From Aliivibrio sp. (GTDB lineage: Bacteria; Pseudomonadota; Gammaproteobacteria; Enterobacterales; Vibrionaceae): a stretch of 46,266 bases of DNA. The translations under genes were made by a program, and so were the position numbers. Position 1 is the stretch's first letter; every line of letters starts with the position of its first letter. This document shows positions 27,456 to 37,032 of the stretch, piece by piece. The notes beneath the pieces are model-generated. The model was not told where the DNA came from and did not search any database. It saw nothing but the letters and a program-made list of their open reading frames with translations. The stretch lies in assembly GCA_016764915.1 (NCBI GenBank), contig JAESQY010000062.1:1-46266 (forward strand), read 5' to 3'.

Positions 27456-30400
27456 ATGTTAACGTCTGAGAAAATTGTTCCAGTTTTACTTGAAAAAGTG
27501 TACCTATTAATTGAACAAAAAATAGAACAACCTAAGCAAGATTTAGTCAAAAAGTTAGCTCAACGACTTTTTGCAAATATTGCTAGTGAAGACCTATTAC
27601 AGAGAAATGAGTCTGATCTTTATGGCGCCGTTTTAAGTTTATGGCACCATTTGAATGAAGTTAAAGCTGATGCAATATCAGTGCGTGTATTTAACCCGAC
27701 ATTAAGTCGAGATGGTTGGAAATCGACACATACTATTGTAGAAATTGTTACTCCAGATGGCCCCTTTCTTGTCGATTCAGTAAAAATGGCACTGGGACGT
27801 TTAGATACTCAGAGTCATTTGATGCTCAATGGCCCCCACTGCTTTTTACGTGAAGATGATGTGATAGTTGATGTTTGTAGTGGTGGTGGTGATACGTCGC
27901 AAACTCTGTTTCATGTTGAAGTCGACCGATTGAGCAGTAAAGATGAGATGAAAGCGCTGAAGCAAGAGCTTGAGTCTGTCCTTATTGATGCAGAGTTGGT
28001 TGTTCGTGATTGGCAAGGAATGAGCGATAAACTGGCAACGGTTATTACAGAAGTTAAGGAAACGCCAGCTTTAATTGAAAAAGATCACATTACAGAAGTT
28101 GCCGAGTTCTTAAAATGGATTAGCGAACATAACTTTACGTTAATGGGTTATAAACATTTTGATCTAGTGGCCATTGAAGGCGACTACGAACTTCGACCTA
28201 CAGCAGAAACAGGTTTGGGCCTTTTCTCTGTTGCTTCTCGCGTTAGATTGCTTAAATTATCGGAGCTACCAGAATCGGCTAGATTTGAAGCTAAAAAGAA
28301 TGAGTTACTGATTCTGACCAAAGGTAATGTTAAATCAAGAATTCATCGTCCAGCTTATAACGATTATATCGGTATTAAGCAATTTGATAAAAACGGTAAA
28401 GTCATTGGTGAACATCGATTTACCGGTTTGTATACGTCGTCAGTTTATAATCAAAGTATTTCAAATATTCCTCTAATTTGTAATAAAGTGGAACGAATTT
28501 TAGACTCGAGTCATTACGTTGAAGGATCGCACTCCTGGAAGGCGTTGAATAATATACTTGAAAACTACCCAAGAGATGAACTATTTCAAGCAAGTGAAGA
28601 TGAAATGCTTGAAGTGGGTATGGGTGTGGTGCGAATGCAAGACCGCGATATGTTGAGACTGTTTGTAAGAAAAGACCCGTTTGGTCGTTTTTACTCTTGT
28701 ATGGTCTATGTGAACAAAGAGCGATATAACACTGAATTACGCACTCAAACTCAAAGAATATTTCAGCAGTATTTTGGTTCTGATCAGCATGTGGAATTCA
28801 CAACATTCTTCTCAGAAAGTCCATTGGCCAGAACACACTATTTAGTTCGTGTTGATAATAATAATAGCGATGTTGACGTGAAAACGATAGAACATAACTT
28901 AGTTGAAGCAGCTTCTACCTGGGATGACCGATTAGCAGAAGCGATTATTGCTAATATAGGTGAAAGTAAAGGTACTCCTGTTTCTAAGCAGTACAAAAGA
29001 GCATTTCCTCGATCGTATAAAGAGGACATGTTACCAGGCTCAGCTGTTGCTGATATAGAACGTCTTGAAATCTTAAATGATGACAATAAATTAGGCATGT
29101 TGTTCTATCGTCCACAAGAAGAACAAAATAACTCGCGCCATGTGAAATTAAAATTGTTCCATAGAGACGAACCGATTCACCTATCTGATGTTATGCCAAT
29201 GCTGGAAAACCTAGGGTTGCGTGTTATTGGTGAGTCACCATACAAGGTCGAAAAACTTGATGGGACTGTTTATTGGATCCTAGATTTCTCGATGCTGCAT
29301 AATGGATCGAGCGATGTTGATCTAAGAGAAGCTCGAGATCGTTTTCAGCAGGCATTTGCTGCAGTATGGTCTGGTGATCTTGAAAGCGATGGCTTTAACC
29401 GATTAGTTCTAGGTGCTGGTTTGATTGGTCGAGAAGTTACGATCTTACGCAGTTACGCTCGATACATGCGTCAAGTAGGCTTTCCATTTAGTCAGAGCTA
29501 TATCGAAGATACATTATCAAGTCACCCTAAGATGACCAATTTACTGGTCTCACTGTTTATGAAGCGCTTCAGTCCAAGCGTAAAAGATAGCAGTAAGCAG
29601 CAAGAAAAAATTGTTGCTACCATTAATAAAGAGCTGGATAAAGTTGAAAGCTTAGATGATGACCGTATCATTCGCCGTTATATGGAGATGATGCTGGCTA
29701 CAGTTAGAACAAACTATTTCCAAGTAGAAGATGGTCAACCTAAGCCGTGGTTAGCGCTTAAGCTAAAACCTTCAGATATCCCTGAGATCCCAGCGCCTGT
29801 TCCTGCGTTTGAGATTTTTGTGTATGCCCCGGACATTGAAGGCGTACACCTTCGTGGTGGTAAAATCGCTCGTGGTGGTTTGCGCTGGTCTGATAGACAA
29901 GAAGATTTCAGAACAGAAGTTCTTGGGCTGGTAAAAGCACAACAAGTTAAAAACACAGTGATTGTTCCTGTCGGTGCAAAAGGTGGTTTTGTCTGTAAAC
30001 AACAACATAATTATACCACTCGTGATGCTATCTTCGCTGAAGGTCAGCGCTGTTATAGACGCTTTATCAGAGCGCTGTTGGATGTGTCAGATAACATTAT
30101 TAATGGTGATATTGTTGCACCACCAAATGTGGTTCGTCACGATGATGATGATCCTTATTTGGTTGTTGCTGCTGATAAAGGAACGGCAACGTTCTCAGAT
30201 CTTGCAAATGAAGTGGCACAACAGTACAACTTTTGGTTAGGTGATGCGTTTGCGTCTGGCGGTTCAAACGGATATGACCACAAACAGATGGGTATTACAG
30301 CCAAAGGTGGTTGGGAGTCGGTTAAACGTCACTTCAGAGAGATGGACATTAATTGCCAGACCACTGATTTTACCTGTGCGGGTGTGGGAGACATGGCAGG

Positions 30401-32282
30401 TGATGTATTTGGTAACGGTATGCTGTTATCGAAACACATTCGATTACAAGCCGCGTTTAACCACATGCACATCTTTATCGATCCAACACCAGATTCTGCT
30501 TTAAGCTGGATCGAACGTGATCGTCTGTTTAATCTGCCAAGATCAAGTTGGGAAGATTATGACAAGTCATTGATCTCAAGCGGCGGTGGGATTTTCTCTC
30601 GTCGTGTTAAATCGATCAAGTTAACACCAGAAATGAAAAAAATGTTTAACACAACACGAGCTTCAATGGCGCCTAATGATCTTATTAAAGAGATTCTAAC
30701 GCTTGAGGTGGATCTGTTGTGGAATGGCGGGATCGGGACGTACTTTAAATCTGTCTCTGAAACGGATACTGACGTTGGTGATCGTGCCAATGATGCTTTA
30801 CGTATTAATGGTAAAGACATTAAAGCGAAAGTAATAGGAGAAGGCGGTAATTTAGGAATGACTCAACTCGCGAGAATTGAGTACGCACTTAATGGTGGTC
30901 GAGTTAATACCGATTTTGTTGATAATGTTGGAGGTGTTGACTGTTCAGATCATGAAGTCAATATTAAGATCTTGATCAACAGTTTGGTTGTGAGTGAGGA
31001 TCTTACCTACAAGCAAAGGAATGAACTACTGAGCCGAATGGAACAGGAAGTGGGCGATATTGTTCTAGAAGATGCCTATTGCCAATCTGAGACAATTTCT
31101 GTTACTGAACATCAAGGCGTTTCACTGGTGAAAGAGCAGGTGAGGTTTATTCATCACCTTGAAAAATCAGGTCAGTTGGATCGTGCTCTAGAGTATATTC
31201 CAGATGATGAGACTATTTCAGAAAGAGAGAAATTGGGCTTAGGTTTAACCAGACCTGAACTTTCAGTACTCGTTGCATACGGAAAAATGGTGCTAAAAGA
31301 GCAGTTGGTGGTTGATGAGATCTCTAACAATCCATATCACGCCAAAATGTTGCTTAACTATTTCCCATCAGAGTTACAGCGTAACTATAGCGATGCGATG
31401 GACAAACATCCGCTAAGAGCCGAAATTATTGCGACTTGTCTTGCCAATAGAATGGTTAATGAAATGGGTTGTAATTTTGTTATCCGCTTAACAGAAGAAA
31501 CAGGCGCTGGTGTTGCGGCAATCTCTAATGCTTTTGCTGTTGCTAGAGAAGTATTTAATTTTGAAGATATGTTCAAACAGATTCGCCTGAGTGATAATAA
31601 ATCTACAGCTGGTGCTCAATACGATGCACTGTTTTCAGTGAGAAGAACATTAAGACGTTTGACTCGATGGTTCTTAAGAAATTACAACAATCAGATAGAC
31701 ATTGAACAACTAATTGAACTGTATAAACCCACTGTAGCTGAGATAAGAGTTCAACTTGATGACTTTTTAGTTGACGAGGAAGTCATAGAGCACAAGGAAC
31801 AAGCCCAGATTTTAATCGATGCTGACTTTGAACCTGAGATTGCAAATGTTGTTGCAAGACTATCAAGTCTTTACTCTGCAATGGATATTTCCGATGGTGC
31901 ACTCGAAACAGGTAAAACAGTGGCAACAGCGGCGAAACTCTATTTTACCTTGGGTGACAGATTGTCGCTGCACTGGTTCTTAAAACAGATTAATGCTCAA
32001 AGTGTTGATAACCATTGGCAAGCTTTAGCAAGAGCTACTTTCCGGGAAGAACTTGATTGGCAGCAGCGTCAATTGACAATTCTAGTGCTTAAAACCATGG
32101 AGGAGGGAGGTAGTTGTGAAGAAGCTATCGAGAAATGGTGTGATACTCATAAAGTCGCTATTGATAGATGGGAGTCCATTTTAAAAGAGTTTAAAATTGG
32201 TAATGTGCATGAATTTGCAAAATTCACGGTCGCAATGCGAGAATTGGTGTTATTAAATTTGAATTGTTCGACAAATGAGTAA
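27456..32282 (+). CDS. gdhB: NAD-specific glutamate dehydrogenase, large (180-kDa class)
   Basis: The 1608-residue enzyme belongs to the large L-GDH class, which deaminates glutamate to 2-oxoglutarate with NAD+ and feeds amino-acid carbon into the TCA cycle. Long ACT-like regulatory regions occupy about residues 1-700. The catalytic domain follows, with GGKIARGGLRWSDRQEDFRT near residue 800, the catalytic lysine region VPVGAKGGFVCK near residue 845, and the NAD-binding FTCAGVGDMAGDVFGNGM near residue 972. A C-terminal helical domain (about 1200-1608) completes it. GGAG lies close before the ATG. A terminator follows within 8 bases of the stop, and pyrD begins immediately after. Confidence 0.95.
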   Translation: MLTSEKIVPVLLEKVYLLIEQKIEQPKQDLVKKLAQRLFANIASEDLLQRNESDLYGAVLSLWHHLNEVKADAISVRVFNPTLSRDGWKSTHTIVEIVTPDGPFLVDSVKMALGRLDTQSHLMLNGPHCFLREDDVIVDVCSGGGDTSQTLFHVEVDRLSSKDEMKALKQELESVLIDAELVVRDWQGMSDKLATVITEVKETPALIEKDHITEVAEFLKWISEHNFTLMGYKHFDLVAIEGDYELRPTAETGLGLFSVASRVRLLKLSELPESARFEAKKNELLILTKGNVKSRIHRPAYNDYIGIKQFDKNGKVIGEHRFTGLYTSSVYNQSISNIPLICNKVERILDSSHYVEGSHSWKALNNILENYPRDELFQASEDEMLEVGMGVVRMQDRDMLRLFVRKDPFGRFYSCMVYVNKERYNTELRTQTQRIFQQYFGSDQHVEFTTFFSESPLARTHYLVRVDNNNSDVDVKTIEHNLVEAASTWDDRLAEAIIANIGESKGTPVSKQYKRAFPRSYKEDMLPGSAVADIERLEILNDDNKLGMLFYRPQEEQNNSRHVKLKLFHRDEPIHLSDVMPMLENLGLRVIGESPYKVEKLDGTVYWILDFSMLHNGSSDVDLREARDRFQQAFAAVWSGDLESDGFNRLVLGAGLIGREVTILRSYARYMRQVGFPFSQSYIEDTLSSHPKMTNLLVSLFMKRFSPSVKDSSKQQEKIVATINKELDKVESLDDDRIIRRYMEMMLATVRTNYFQVEDGQPKPWLALKLKPSDIPEIPAPVPAFEIFVYAPDIEGVHLRGGKIARGGLRWSDRQEDFRTEVLGLVKAQQVKNTVIVPVGAKGGFVCKQQHNYTTRDAIFAEGQRCYRRFIRALLDVSDNIINGDIVAPPNVVRHDDDDPYLVVAADKGTATFSDLANEVAQQYNFWLGDAFASGGSNGYDHKQMGITAKGGWESVKRHFREMDINCQTTDFTCAGVGDMAGDVFGNGMLLSKHIRLQAAFNHMHIFIDPTPDSALSWIERDRLFNLPRSSWEDYDKSLISSGGGIFSRRVKSIKLTPEMKKMFNTTRASMAPNDLIKEILTLEVDLLWNGGIGTYFKSVSETDTDVGDRANDALRINGKDIKAKVIGEGGNLGMTQLARIEYALNGGRVNTDFVDNVGGVDCSDHEVNIKILINSLVVSEDLTYKQRNELLSRMEQEVGDIVLEDAYCQSETISVTEHQGVSLVKEQVRFIHHLEKSGQLDRALEYIPDDETISEREKLGLGLTRPELSVLVAYGKMVLKEQLVVDEISNNPYHAKMLLNYFPSELQRNYSDAMDKHPLRAEIIATCLANRMVNEMGCNFVIRLTEETGAGVAAISNAFAVAREVFNFEDMFKQIRLSDNKSTAGAQYDALFSVRRTLRRLTRWFLRNYNNQIDIEQLIELYKPTVAEIRVQLDDFLVDEEVIEHKEQAQILIDADFEPEIANVVARLSSLYSAMDISDGALETGKTVATAAKLYFTLGDRLSLHWFLKQINAQSVDNHWQALARATFREELDWQQRQLTILVLKTMEEGGSCEEAIEKWCDTHKVAIDRWESILKEFKIGNVHEFAKFTVAMRELVLLNLNCSTNE

Positions 32283-32289
32283 ATAATAT

Positions 32290-32314
32290 AGCCCCGTTAA
32301 TCGGGGCTTTTTTT
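32290..32314 (+). terminator. Terminator in the 42-base gdhB-pyrD gap
   Basis: The stem AGCCCCG / CGGGGCT with a TTAAT loop and an eight-T tail ends 1 base before the GGAGG ribosome-binding site of pyrD (32316-32320). It should end the gdhB message and leaves no room for a pyrD promoter between the two genes. Confidence 0.9.
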
Positions 32315-32324
32315 CGGAGGTATA

Positions 32325-33335
32325 ATGCTTTATCGTATAGCCAGAGCTGGCATATTCAAACTTGATGCTGAGAAAGCACATGATCTTGCCATTAAAAACT
32401 TCACACGTTTCAACAATACTCCTTTAGATCTATTCTATCGTCAAAAATTAAATGATCATCCTGTGGAAGTAATGGGTTTGACCTTTAAAAATGCTGTTGG
32501 TTTAGCAGCAGGATTAGATAAAAACGGAGAGTGCATTGAAGCATTCGGTGCAATGGGATTTGGTTTCATTGAGGTTGGTACTGTAACACCGCGTCCACAA
32601 TCGGGAAATGATAAACCAAGACTCTTCCGTTTGATTCCTGCTGAAGGGATAATCAACCGAATGGGTTTTAATAATCTAGGTGTTGATAACTTAATCGATA
32701 ATGTCAAAAAAGCAAAATATGATGGCATCATCGGCATTAACATAGGCAAAAACAAAGACACTCCAATTGAGAAGGGAAGTGAAGATTACTTGATCTGTAT
32801 GGAGAAGGTGTACAATTACGCTGGTTACATTGCAGTAAACATCTCTTCTCCTAATACTCCAGGTTTACGTTCTCTTCAATATGGTGACGCTTTAGATCAG
32901 CTTCTTGCCGAATTGAAACAGAAACAGTTAGAACTGAGCGAAAAGTATAACAAATATGTACCGCTGACATTGAAGATCGCACCAGATCTCGAGGATCATG
33001 AGATTATTCAGATCTGCGAATCTTTGATCCGTCATAAGATCGACGGGGTGATAGCCACAAATACTACATTGGATCGCAGCTTGGTTGAAGATATGGATCA
33101 TGGACAAGAAACCGGTGGCTTGAGTGGTCGTCCAGTTCAAAGTCGTAGCACGGAAGTTGTGCGTCGTTTATATCAAGAGTTAGGTGAAGAAGTTCCAATC
33201 ATTGGTGTGGGTGGTATTGACTCATACGTTGCCGCTAAAGAGAAAATGATGGCAGGTGCTAAGTTAGTTCAGGTTTATACTGGATTTATTTATAAAGGCC
33301 CTAACCTAATAAAAGACATCGTCAATAACATTTAG
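32325..33335 (+). CDS. pyrD: Dihydroorotate dehydrogenase (quinone), class 2
   Basis: PyrD oxidises dihydroorotate to orotate on the inner face of the cytoplasmic membrane, passing electrons to quinone via FMN. The 336-residue protein equals E. coli PyrD in length and has the class 2 amphipathic N-terminal helix ([20 protein letters not shown]). FMN and substrate motifs include [11 protein letters not shown] (about 61-71), RMGFNNLG (about 112-119), [12 protein letters not shown] near residue 172 with the catalytic serine, and the C-terminal IIGVGGIDS and [12 protein letters not shown]. Because a terminator directly precedes its ribosome-binding site, expression must come from a promoter inside gdhB or from read-through. 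Confidence 0.96.
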   Translation: MLYRIARAGIFKLDAEKAHDLAIKNFTRFNNTPLDLFYRQKLNDHPVEVMGLTFKNAVGLAAGLDKNGECIEAFGAMGFGFIEVGTVTPRPQSGNDKPRLFRLIPAEGIINRMGFNNLGVDNLIDNVKKAKYDGIIGINIGKNKDTPIEKGSEDYLICMEKVYNYAGYIAVNISSPNTPGLRSLQYGDALDQLLAELKQKQLELSEKYNKYVPLTLKIAPDLEDHEIIQICESLIRHKIDGVIATNTTLDRSLVEDMDHGQETGGLSGRPVQSRSTEVVRRLYQELGEEVPIIGVGGIDSYVAAKEKMMAGAKLVQVYTGFIYKGPNLIKDIVNNI

Positions 33336-33380
33336 TTATAACTAGCTGAAAAATATATCATTTGGTTTATTATAAAAACA

Positions 33381-33411
33381 AAAAAGGGGATTTATTTCCC
33401 CTTTTTTTTTT
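33381..33411 (+). terminator. Rho-independent terminator after pyrD
   Basis: AAAAAGGGGA and TCCCCTTTTT form a hairpin with a short AT loop, followed by a long T run. It separates pyrD from zapC, and the A tract on its 5' side allows function in both directions. Confidence 0.9.
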
Positions 33412-33492
33412 CCGATCTAAAAGTAGAATTACTATTACATTCATCGGATAGGTTTCGTTATCTTTATAACTGAACCAAATAGAGAGTCAACA

Positions 33493-34035
33493 ATGCTCAA
33501 ACCAAGTGATACATGGAACTGGTATTACGATGCTAAAGCTAAATCATTAATGCTAGATTTAGGCATGGAAATGGTTTTTCGAGTTAAAGTACCGATGAAA
33601 TCGTTAATAGATTGCGCTTTAAATTCAAATGAGTTTACGGTAGATGATGCGGCTAATTATCATACATTCATGGATCAAATCAATCACTTACCATTGACGG
33701 AACCTCGACGAGCAGAACTTGCTCTGAATTGCGTTGCGGCAAAACGATTTCTAAAGCCACTTTTACCTAAGAGTTGGTTTTTTGATTATCAATCAGAAGG
33801 TTACACTCCTGAAGAAGCAGAAATAATCGCACTGAATAACGCACTAGGAGAGGGCCACTTCATTGTGATTGAAAGTTGTGAATCTGCCAGTGTGTGCATG
33901 CTGGTTGATTTAGAGCCATGTGCGTTAAATGACACTAAGCAACTTACCTTTAGTCAACCAATTAAAGTCATGCACGATAGAATGGCTCCGGTTCAAATTA
34001 ATTACGAGAGCAATACCTATGCGCTAGTTGGCTAA
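33493..34035 (+). CDS. zapC: Cell division protein ZapC
   Basis: ZapC binds FtsZ and stabilises the Z-ring. The 180-residue product matches E. coli ZapC in length and begins [20 protein letters not shown], the conserved family N-terminus, with [13 protein letters not shown] near residue 90 and a second beta-rich half. It follows pyrD as in E. coli but with its own promoter region (a terminator intervenes). AGAGAG lies a few bases before the ATG. A long non-coding stretch follows. Confidence 0.93.
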   Translation: MLKPSDTWNWYYDAKAKSLMLDLGMEMVFRVKVPMKSLIDCALNSNEFTVDDAANYHTFMDQINHLPLTEPRRAELALNCVAAKRFLKPLLPKSWFFDYQSEGYTPEEAEIIALNNALGEGHFIVIESCESASVCMLVDLEPCALNDTKQLTFSQPIKVMHDRMAPVQINYESNTYALVG

Positions 34036-34636
34036 TACGTTAGCTGATTCTCTCTCTTAGCACTTACTTCGCACGCCTCTGCACTGATTGCACATTTCAT
34101 TTTTAATCTAATCTAGACTTACGCACGCACATTTTGTATGACTCGTATTTAATTAAACGACGTACTTACCTCTTCAAGCCAATCATAAAACAGCTTTATG
34201 TATAGAATCACACCTGGCAGGAGAGAATTCTCATAATAATGGCAAAATATTGCCATATATACGTCTTAAAATTGAGAGTTGTGCCATATATTACTGCTTT
34301 ATTTATTATTCCATTTCTTAGTAAATAGCCAATATTCCCATATAACAAAGACCAATACTTCCTACTTATCAATAAATTGTAATTAAATTACAGTAATAAA
34401 ACCAATCTGGTATAGTCCAATTTAGGCTATTTTGGTGATGTTAAAATAACATCAACCCAGTGTGTACTTGTTATCCAGTTGACAATTAAATCCATAGTAG
34501 TAAAAAACTCGCTAAGACTTTGTTTTTAAAGCCTTTGCTGGCTAATTGCTTTTTTATACTTATTTCATAACATCACTGCGATTTTCAGCCTGATTTACGG
34601 TATAATTCCGAGCAATTTAACTATGTTAAGAATTTC
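34036..34636. other. 601-bp intergenic region between zapC and rlmKL, no gene seen
   Basis: Neither strand carries a supported gene, tRNA or recognisable RNA. Visible items are a perfect hairpin ATGGCAA-AATA-TTGCCAT (34239-34256), the 10-mer TGCCATATAT twice (34251-34260 and 34282-34291), a segment similar to the rmf-fabA intergenic sequence (34380-34411), a TGGTATAGTCCA sequence (34409-34420) resembling GntR/HutC-type half-sites, and a TATAAT box (34601-34606) that is a plausible rlmKL -10 with no good -35. In E. coli the MOSC-domain gene ycbX occupies this position; I see no remnant of it. Confidence 0.6.
34380..34411 (+). repeat. Intergenic repeat copy A
   Basis: TAATTAAATTACAGTAA followed by TAAAACCAATCTGGT matches copy B (41111-41148) at 29 of 32 positions, apart from a 6-base insertion in copy B. 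Copy A lacks the second arm that makes copy B a terminator hairpin. Confidence 0.5.
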
Positions 34637-36760
34637 ATGAATCAATATTTAGCAATTACTTCTAGAGGACTTGAAAATCTTCTAGCAACAGAACTGGAAG
34701 AGCTGGGTGTTATAAACCCTCAAGTTGTACAAGCTGGCGTAAAATTTAGTGCCGAAGACGAGTTGTTATATCGTTGCTGTTTGTGGAGCAGAATAGCGTC
34801 GCGCTTTGTGCTTATTCTTTCTGAGTTTCATGTCCGTGATGACATGGACTTATATTTAGGTGCGTCTGCGATTAATTGGACCAACTACTTTGATAGCAAT
34901 ACGACATTTGTTGTGGATTTCAATGGGACTAACCAAGAGATCAGAAACAGCCAATACGGTGCGTTAAAAGTAAAAGACGCCATTGTTGATCGCTTCACTA
35001 AGTCTGGTTTAGAGCGTCCTTCCATCAGTAAAGAGAATCCAGGTTTACGTGTGCACATGCGTTTGTCCGGTGAAAAAGGGCTGCTTGGTTTTGATATGGT
35101 TGGCAGCGGTTTGCACCAACGTGGCTACCGAACTGAAGCGGGTCGAGCACCACTGCGTGAAACTCTGGCTGCGGCATTAGTAATGAGAAGCGGATGGACG
35201 ATCGACAAGGATCTTCTTGATCCTATGTGTGGTTCTGGCACCATCCTTATTGAAGCGGCGATGATCGCTGCGAAGATCGCGCCAGGTGTCAAGCGTAACT
35301 ATTGGTGTTTTGAATCGCTAAAAGGCTTTGATGTTGATGTGTGGAATGAAGTTCGTACTGAAGCGTCTGTACAGAGCCGTAGAGGCACTAAAAAAGTAAA
35401 TGCGAAATTCTTTGGCTTTGATAACGATCAACGCTCGATAAAAATCGCCAGAGATAACGCGCGTCGTGCTGGTGTTGAAGATCTTATTCAGTTTGATACG
35501 GGTGACGCTGCAAAATTATCGCGTCCAGAAGGCTTTGAGACAGGTGTTATCATCTGTAATCCACCCTATGGTGAGCGTTTAAGCTCAAATCCGGCGCTGA
35601 TTGCACTTCATACTGAGTTTGGTCATCGTTTGAAGAGTGAATTTGGTGGCAGTACAGCATCAATTTATTCATCTGATGACGAGCTATTAAGTTGTCTTCG
35701 TATGCGTGCTGAGAAGCAGTACAAGCTTAACAATGGCGCATTACCGTGTGTACAAAAAAATTATCAAATCTCGACACGAAGTGCTGAAGAGCGTGCTGAC
35801 GCTGATAAAGCAGTGGCCCCCGATTTTGCCAACCGCCTTAAGAAAAACATCGCAAAGATCTCTAAATGGGCACGTAAAGAGGGGATCGAGTGTTTCCGTG
35901 TTTATGATGCCGATCTTCCTGAGTACAATGCTGCTATCGATTTTTATAAGGGCCAGATTGTCATTCAAGAGTACGCTGCGCCTAAAACTATCGAAGAAGA
36001 CACGGCTAGACGTCGAATCATGGAGATAGTACGAGCTACTGTGCAAGTCACTGGTGTTGATACTAATGATGTGATCTTGAAAGTGCGCCAGCGCCAAAAG
36101 GGCAGCAGTCAGTATCAGAAACTTGGTGAAGGCTCTCATTATGTCGAAGTGAGCGAATACGATGTGACTCTACTTGTTAACTTACAAGACTACTTAGATA
36201 CCGGTTTGTTCCTTGATCACCGCATTACCCGTAAGAACTTGGGCAATATGGCGGCAGGCAAAGATTTCTTGAACTTGTTTGCTTATACAGGTTCTGCAAC
36301 CGTCCATGCTGCTTGTGGTGGTGCTAAAAGCACATTAACTGTTGATATGTCTCGTACCTACCTAGAGTGGGCACAGAAGAACATGAAGCTTAATGGTATG
36401 ACTGGTAGCCAACATCAGTTCTTACAAGCAGATTGCCTGCAGTGGTTACAACGAGCCAATGATCAATATGATCTTATTTTTGTTGATCCGCCAACCTTCT
36501 CAAATTCTAAGAGAATGGAGCAGACATTTGATGTTCAGCGTGATCACATCATGTTATTTGAAAACTTGAAACGCACGTTACGTGGTAACGGCGAAATTGT
36601 GTTCTCTAATAACAAGCGTAACTTTAAAATGGATTTTGAGGCGTTAGAAGCTCTTAATCTTGTTGCGGTTAATATTTCAAGTAAAACTTTACCCTTAGAT
36701 TTTGCACGTAATAAGCACATTCATAACTGTTGGGTTATTACTCATAATATGGAAGCTTAA
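34637..36760 (+). CDS. rlmL: Bifunctional 23S rRNA methyltransferase RlmKL (G2069-N7 / G2445-N2)
   Basis: RlmKL methylates two guanines in helix 74 of 23S rRNA. The 707-residue fusion equals E. coli RlmKL (702). From the N-terminus there is a THUMP domain (about residues 45-155), the RlmL methyltransferase domain with [16 protein letters not shown] near residue 195 and the N2-guanine motif NPPYGERL near residue 308, then the RlmK domain with [15 protein letters not shown] near residue 548 and [12 protein letters not shown] near residue 616. The two SAM sites are both intact. It is followed 5 bases later by a glutaredoxin-like gene and then uup, suggesting an operon. Confidence 0.96.
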   Translation: MNQYLAITSRGLENLLATELEELGVINPQVVQAGVKFSAEDELLYRCCLWSRIASRFVLILSEFHVRDDMDLYLGASAINWTNYFDSNTTFVVDFNGTNQEIRNSQYGALKVKDAIVDRFTKSGLERPSISKENPGLRVHMRLSGEKGLLGFDMVGSGLHQRGYRTEAGRAPLRETLAAALVMRSGWTIDKDLLDPMCGSGTILIEAAMIAAKIAPGVKRNYWCFESLKGFDVDVWNEVRTEASVQSRRGTKKVNAKFFGFDNDQRSIKIARDNARRAGVEDLIQFDTGDAAKLSRPEGFETGVIICNPPYGERLSSNPALIALHTEFGHRLKSEFGGSTASIYSSDDELLSCLRMRAEKQYKLNNGALPCVQKNYQISTRSAEERADADKAVAPDFANRLKKNIAKISKWARKEGIECFRVYDADLPEYNAAIDFYKGQIVIQEYAAPKTIEEDTARRRIMEIVRATVQVTGVDTNDVILKVRQRQKGSSQYQKLGEGSHYVEVSEYDVTLLVNLQDYLDTGLFLDHRITRKNLGNMAAGKDFLNLFAYTGSATVHAACGGAKSTLTVDMSRTYLEWAQKNMKLNGMTGSQHQFLQADCLQWLQRANDQYDLIFVDPPTFSNSKRMEQTFDVQRDHIMLFENLKRTLRGNGEIVFSNNKRNFKMDFEALEALNLVAVNISSKTLPLDFARNKHIHNCWVITHNMEA

Positions 36761-36765
36761 TTGCT

Positions 36766-37032
36766 GTGATCACTCTGTACAGTACCAGCGGGTGTCATTT
36801 GTGTGAGCAGGCTTATGCGTTATTAATACGCATAGGTGTGCCAACGTCTCAAATCAATACTATTGATATTGCTTTTGATGATGCGCTGTTTCAACGTTAT
36901 GGAATCCAGATCCCAGTCCTTTCTCTTGCTGACATCAATGGACATTCGGCTAAACAACAGCTGAATTGGCCTTTTGACGGTCCTCAAACACAAACATGGT
37001 TAAAAAATAATGGCTTTAATTACCATCAATAA
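36766..37032 (+). CDS. Glutaredoxin-like (DUF836) small protein
   Basis: The 88-residue protein has a thioredoxin-like fold with a CxxC motif at residues 10-13 (SGCHLCEQAYALL) and the cis-proline region IQIPVLSL near residue 48, typical of the DUF836 glutaredoxin-like family. The start is GTG at 36766, 5 bases after rlmKL, with a GGAAG upstream. Its 3' end overlaps uup by 23 bases, so it is translated within the rlmKL-uup unit. A redox role is likely; a partner cannot be named. Confidence 0.85.
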   Translation: MITLYSTSGCHLCEQAYALLIRIGVPTSQINTIDIAFDDALFQRYGIQIPVLSLADINGHSAKQQLNWPFDGPQTQTWLKNNGFNYHQ

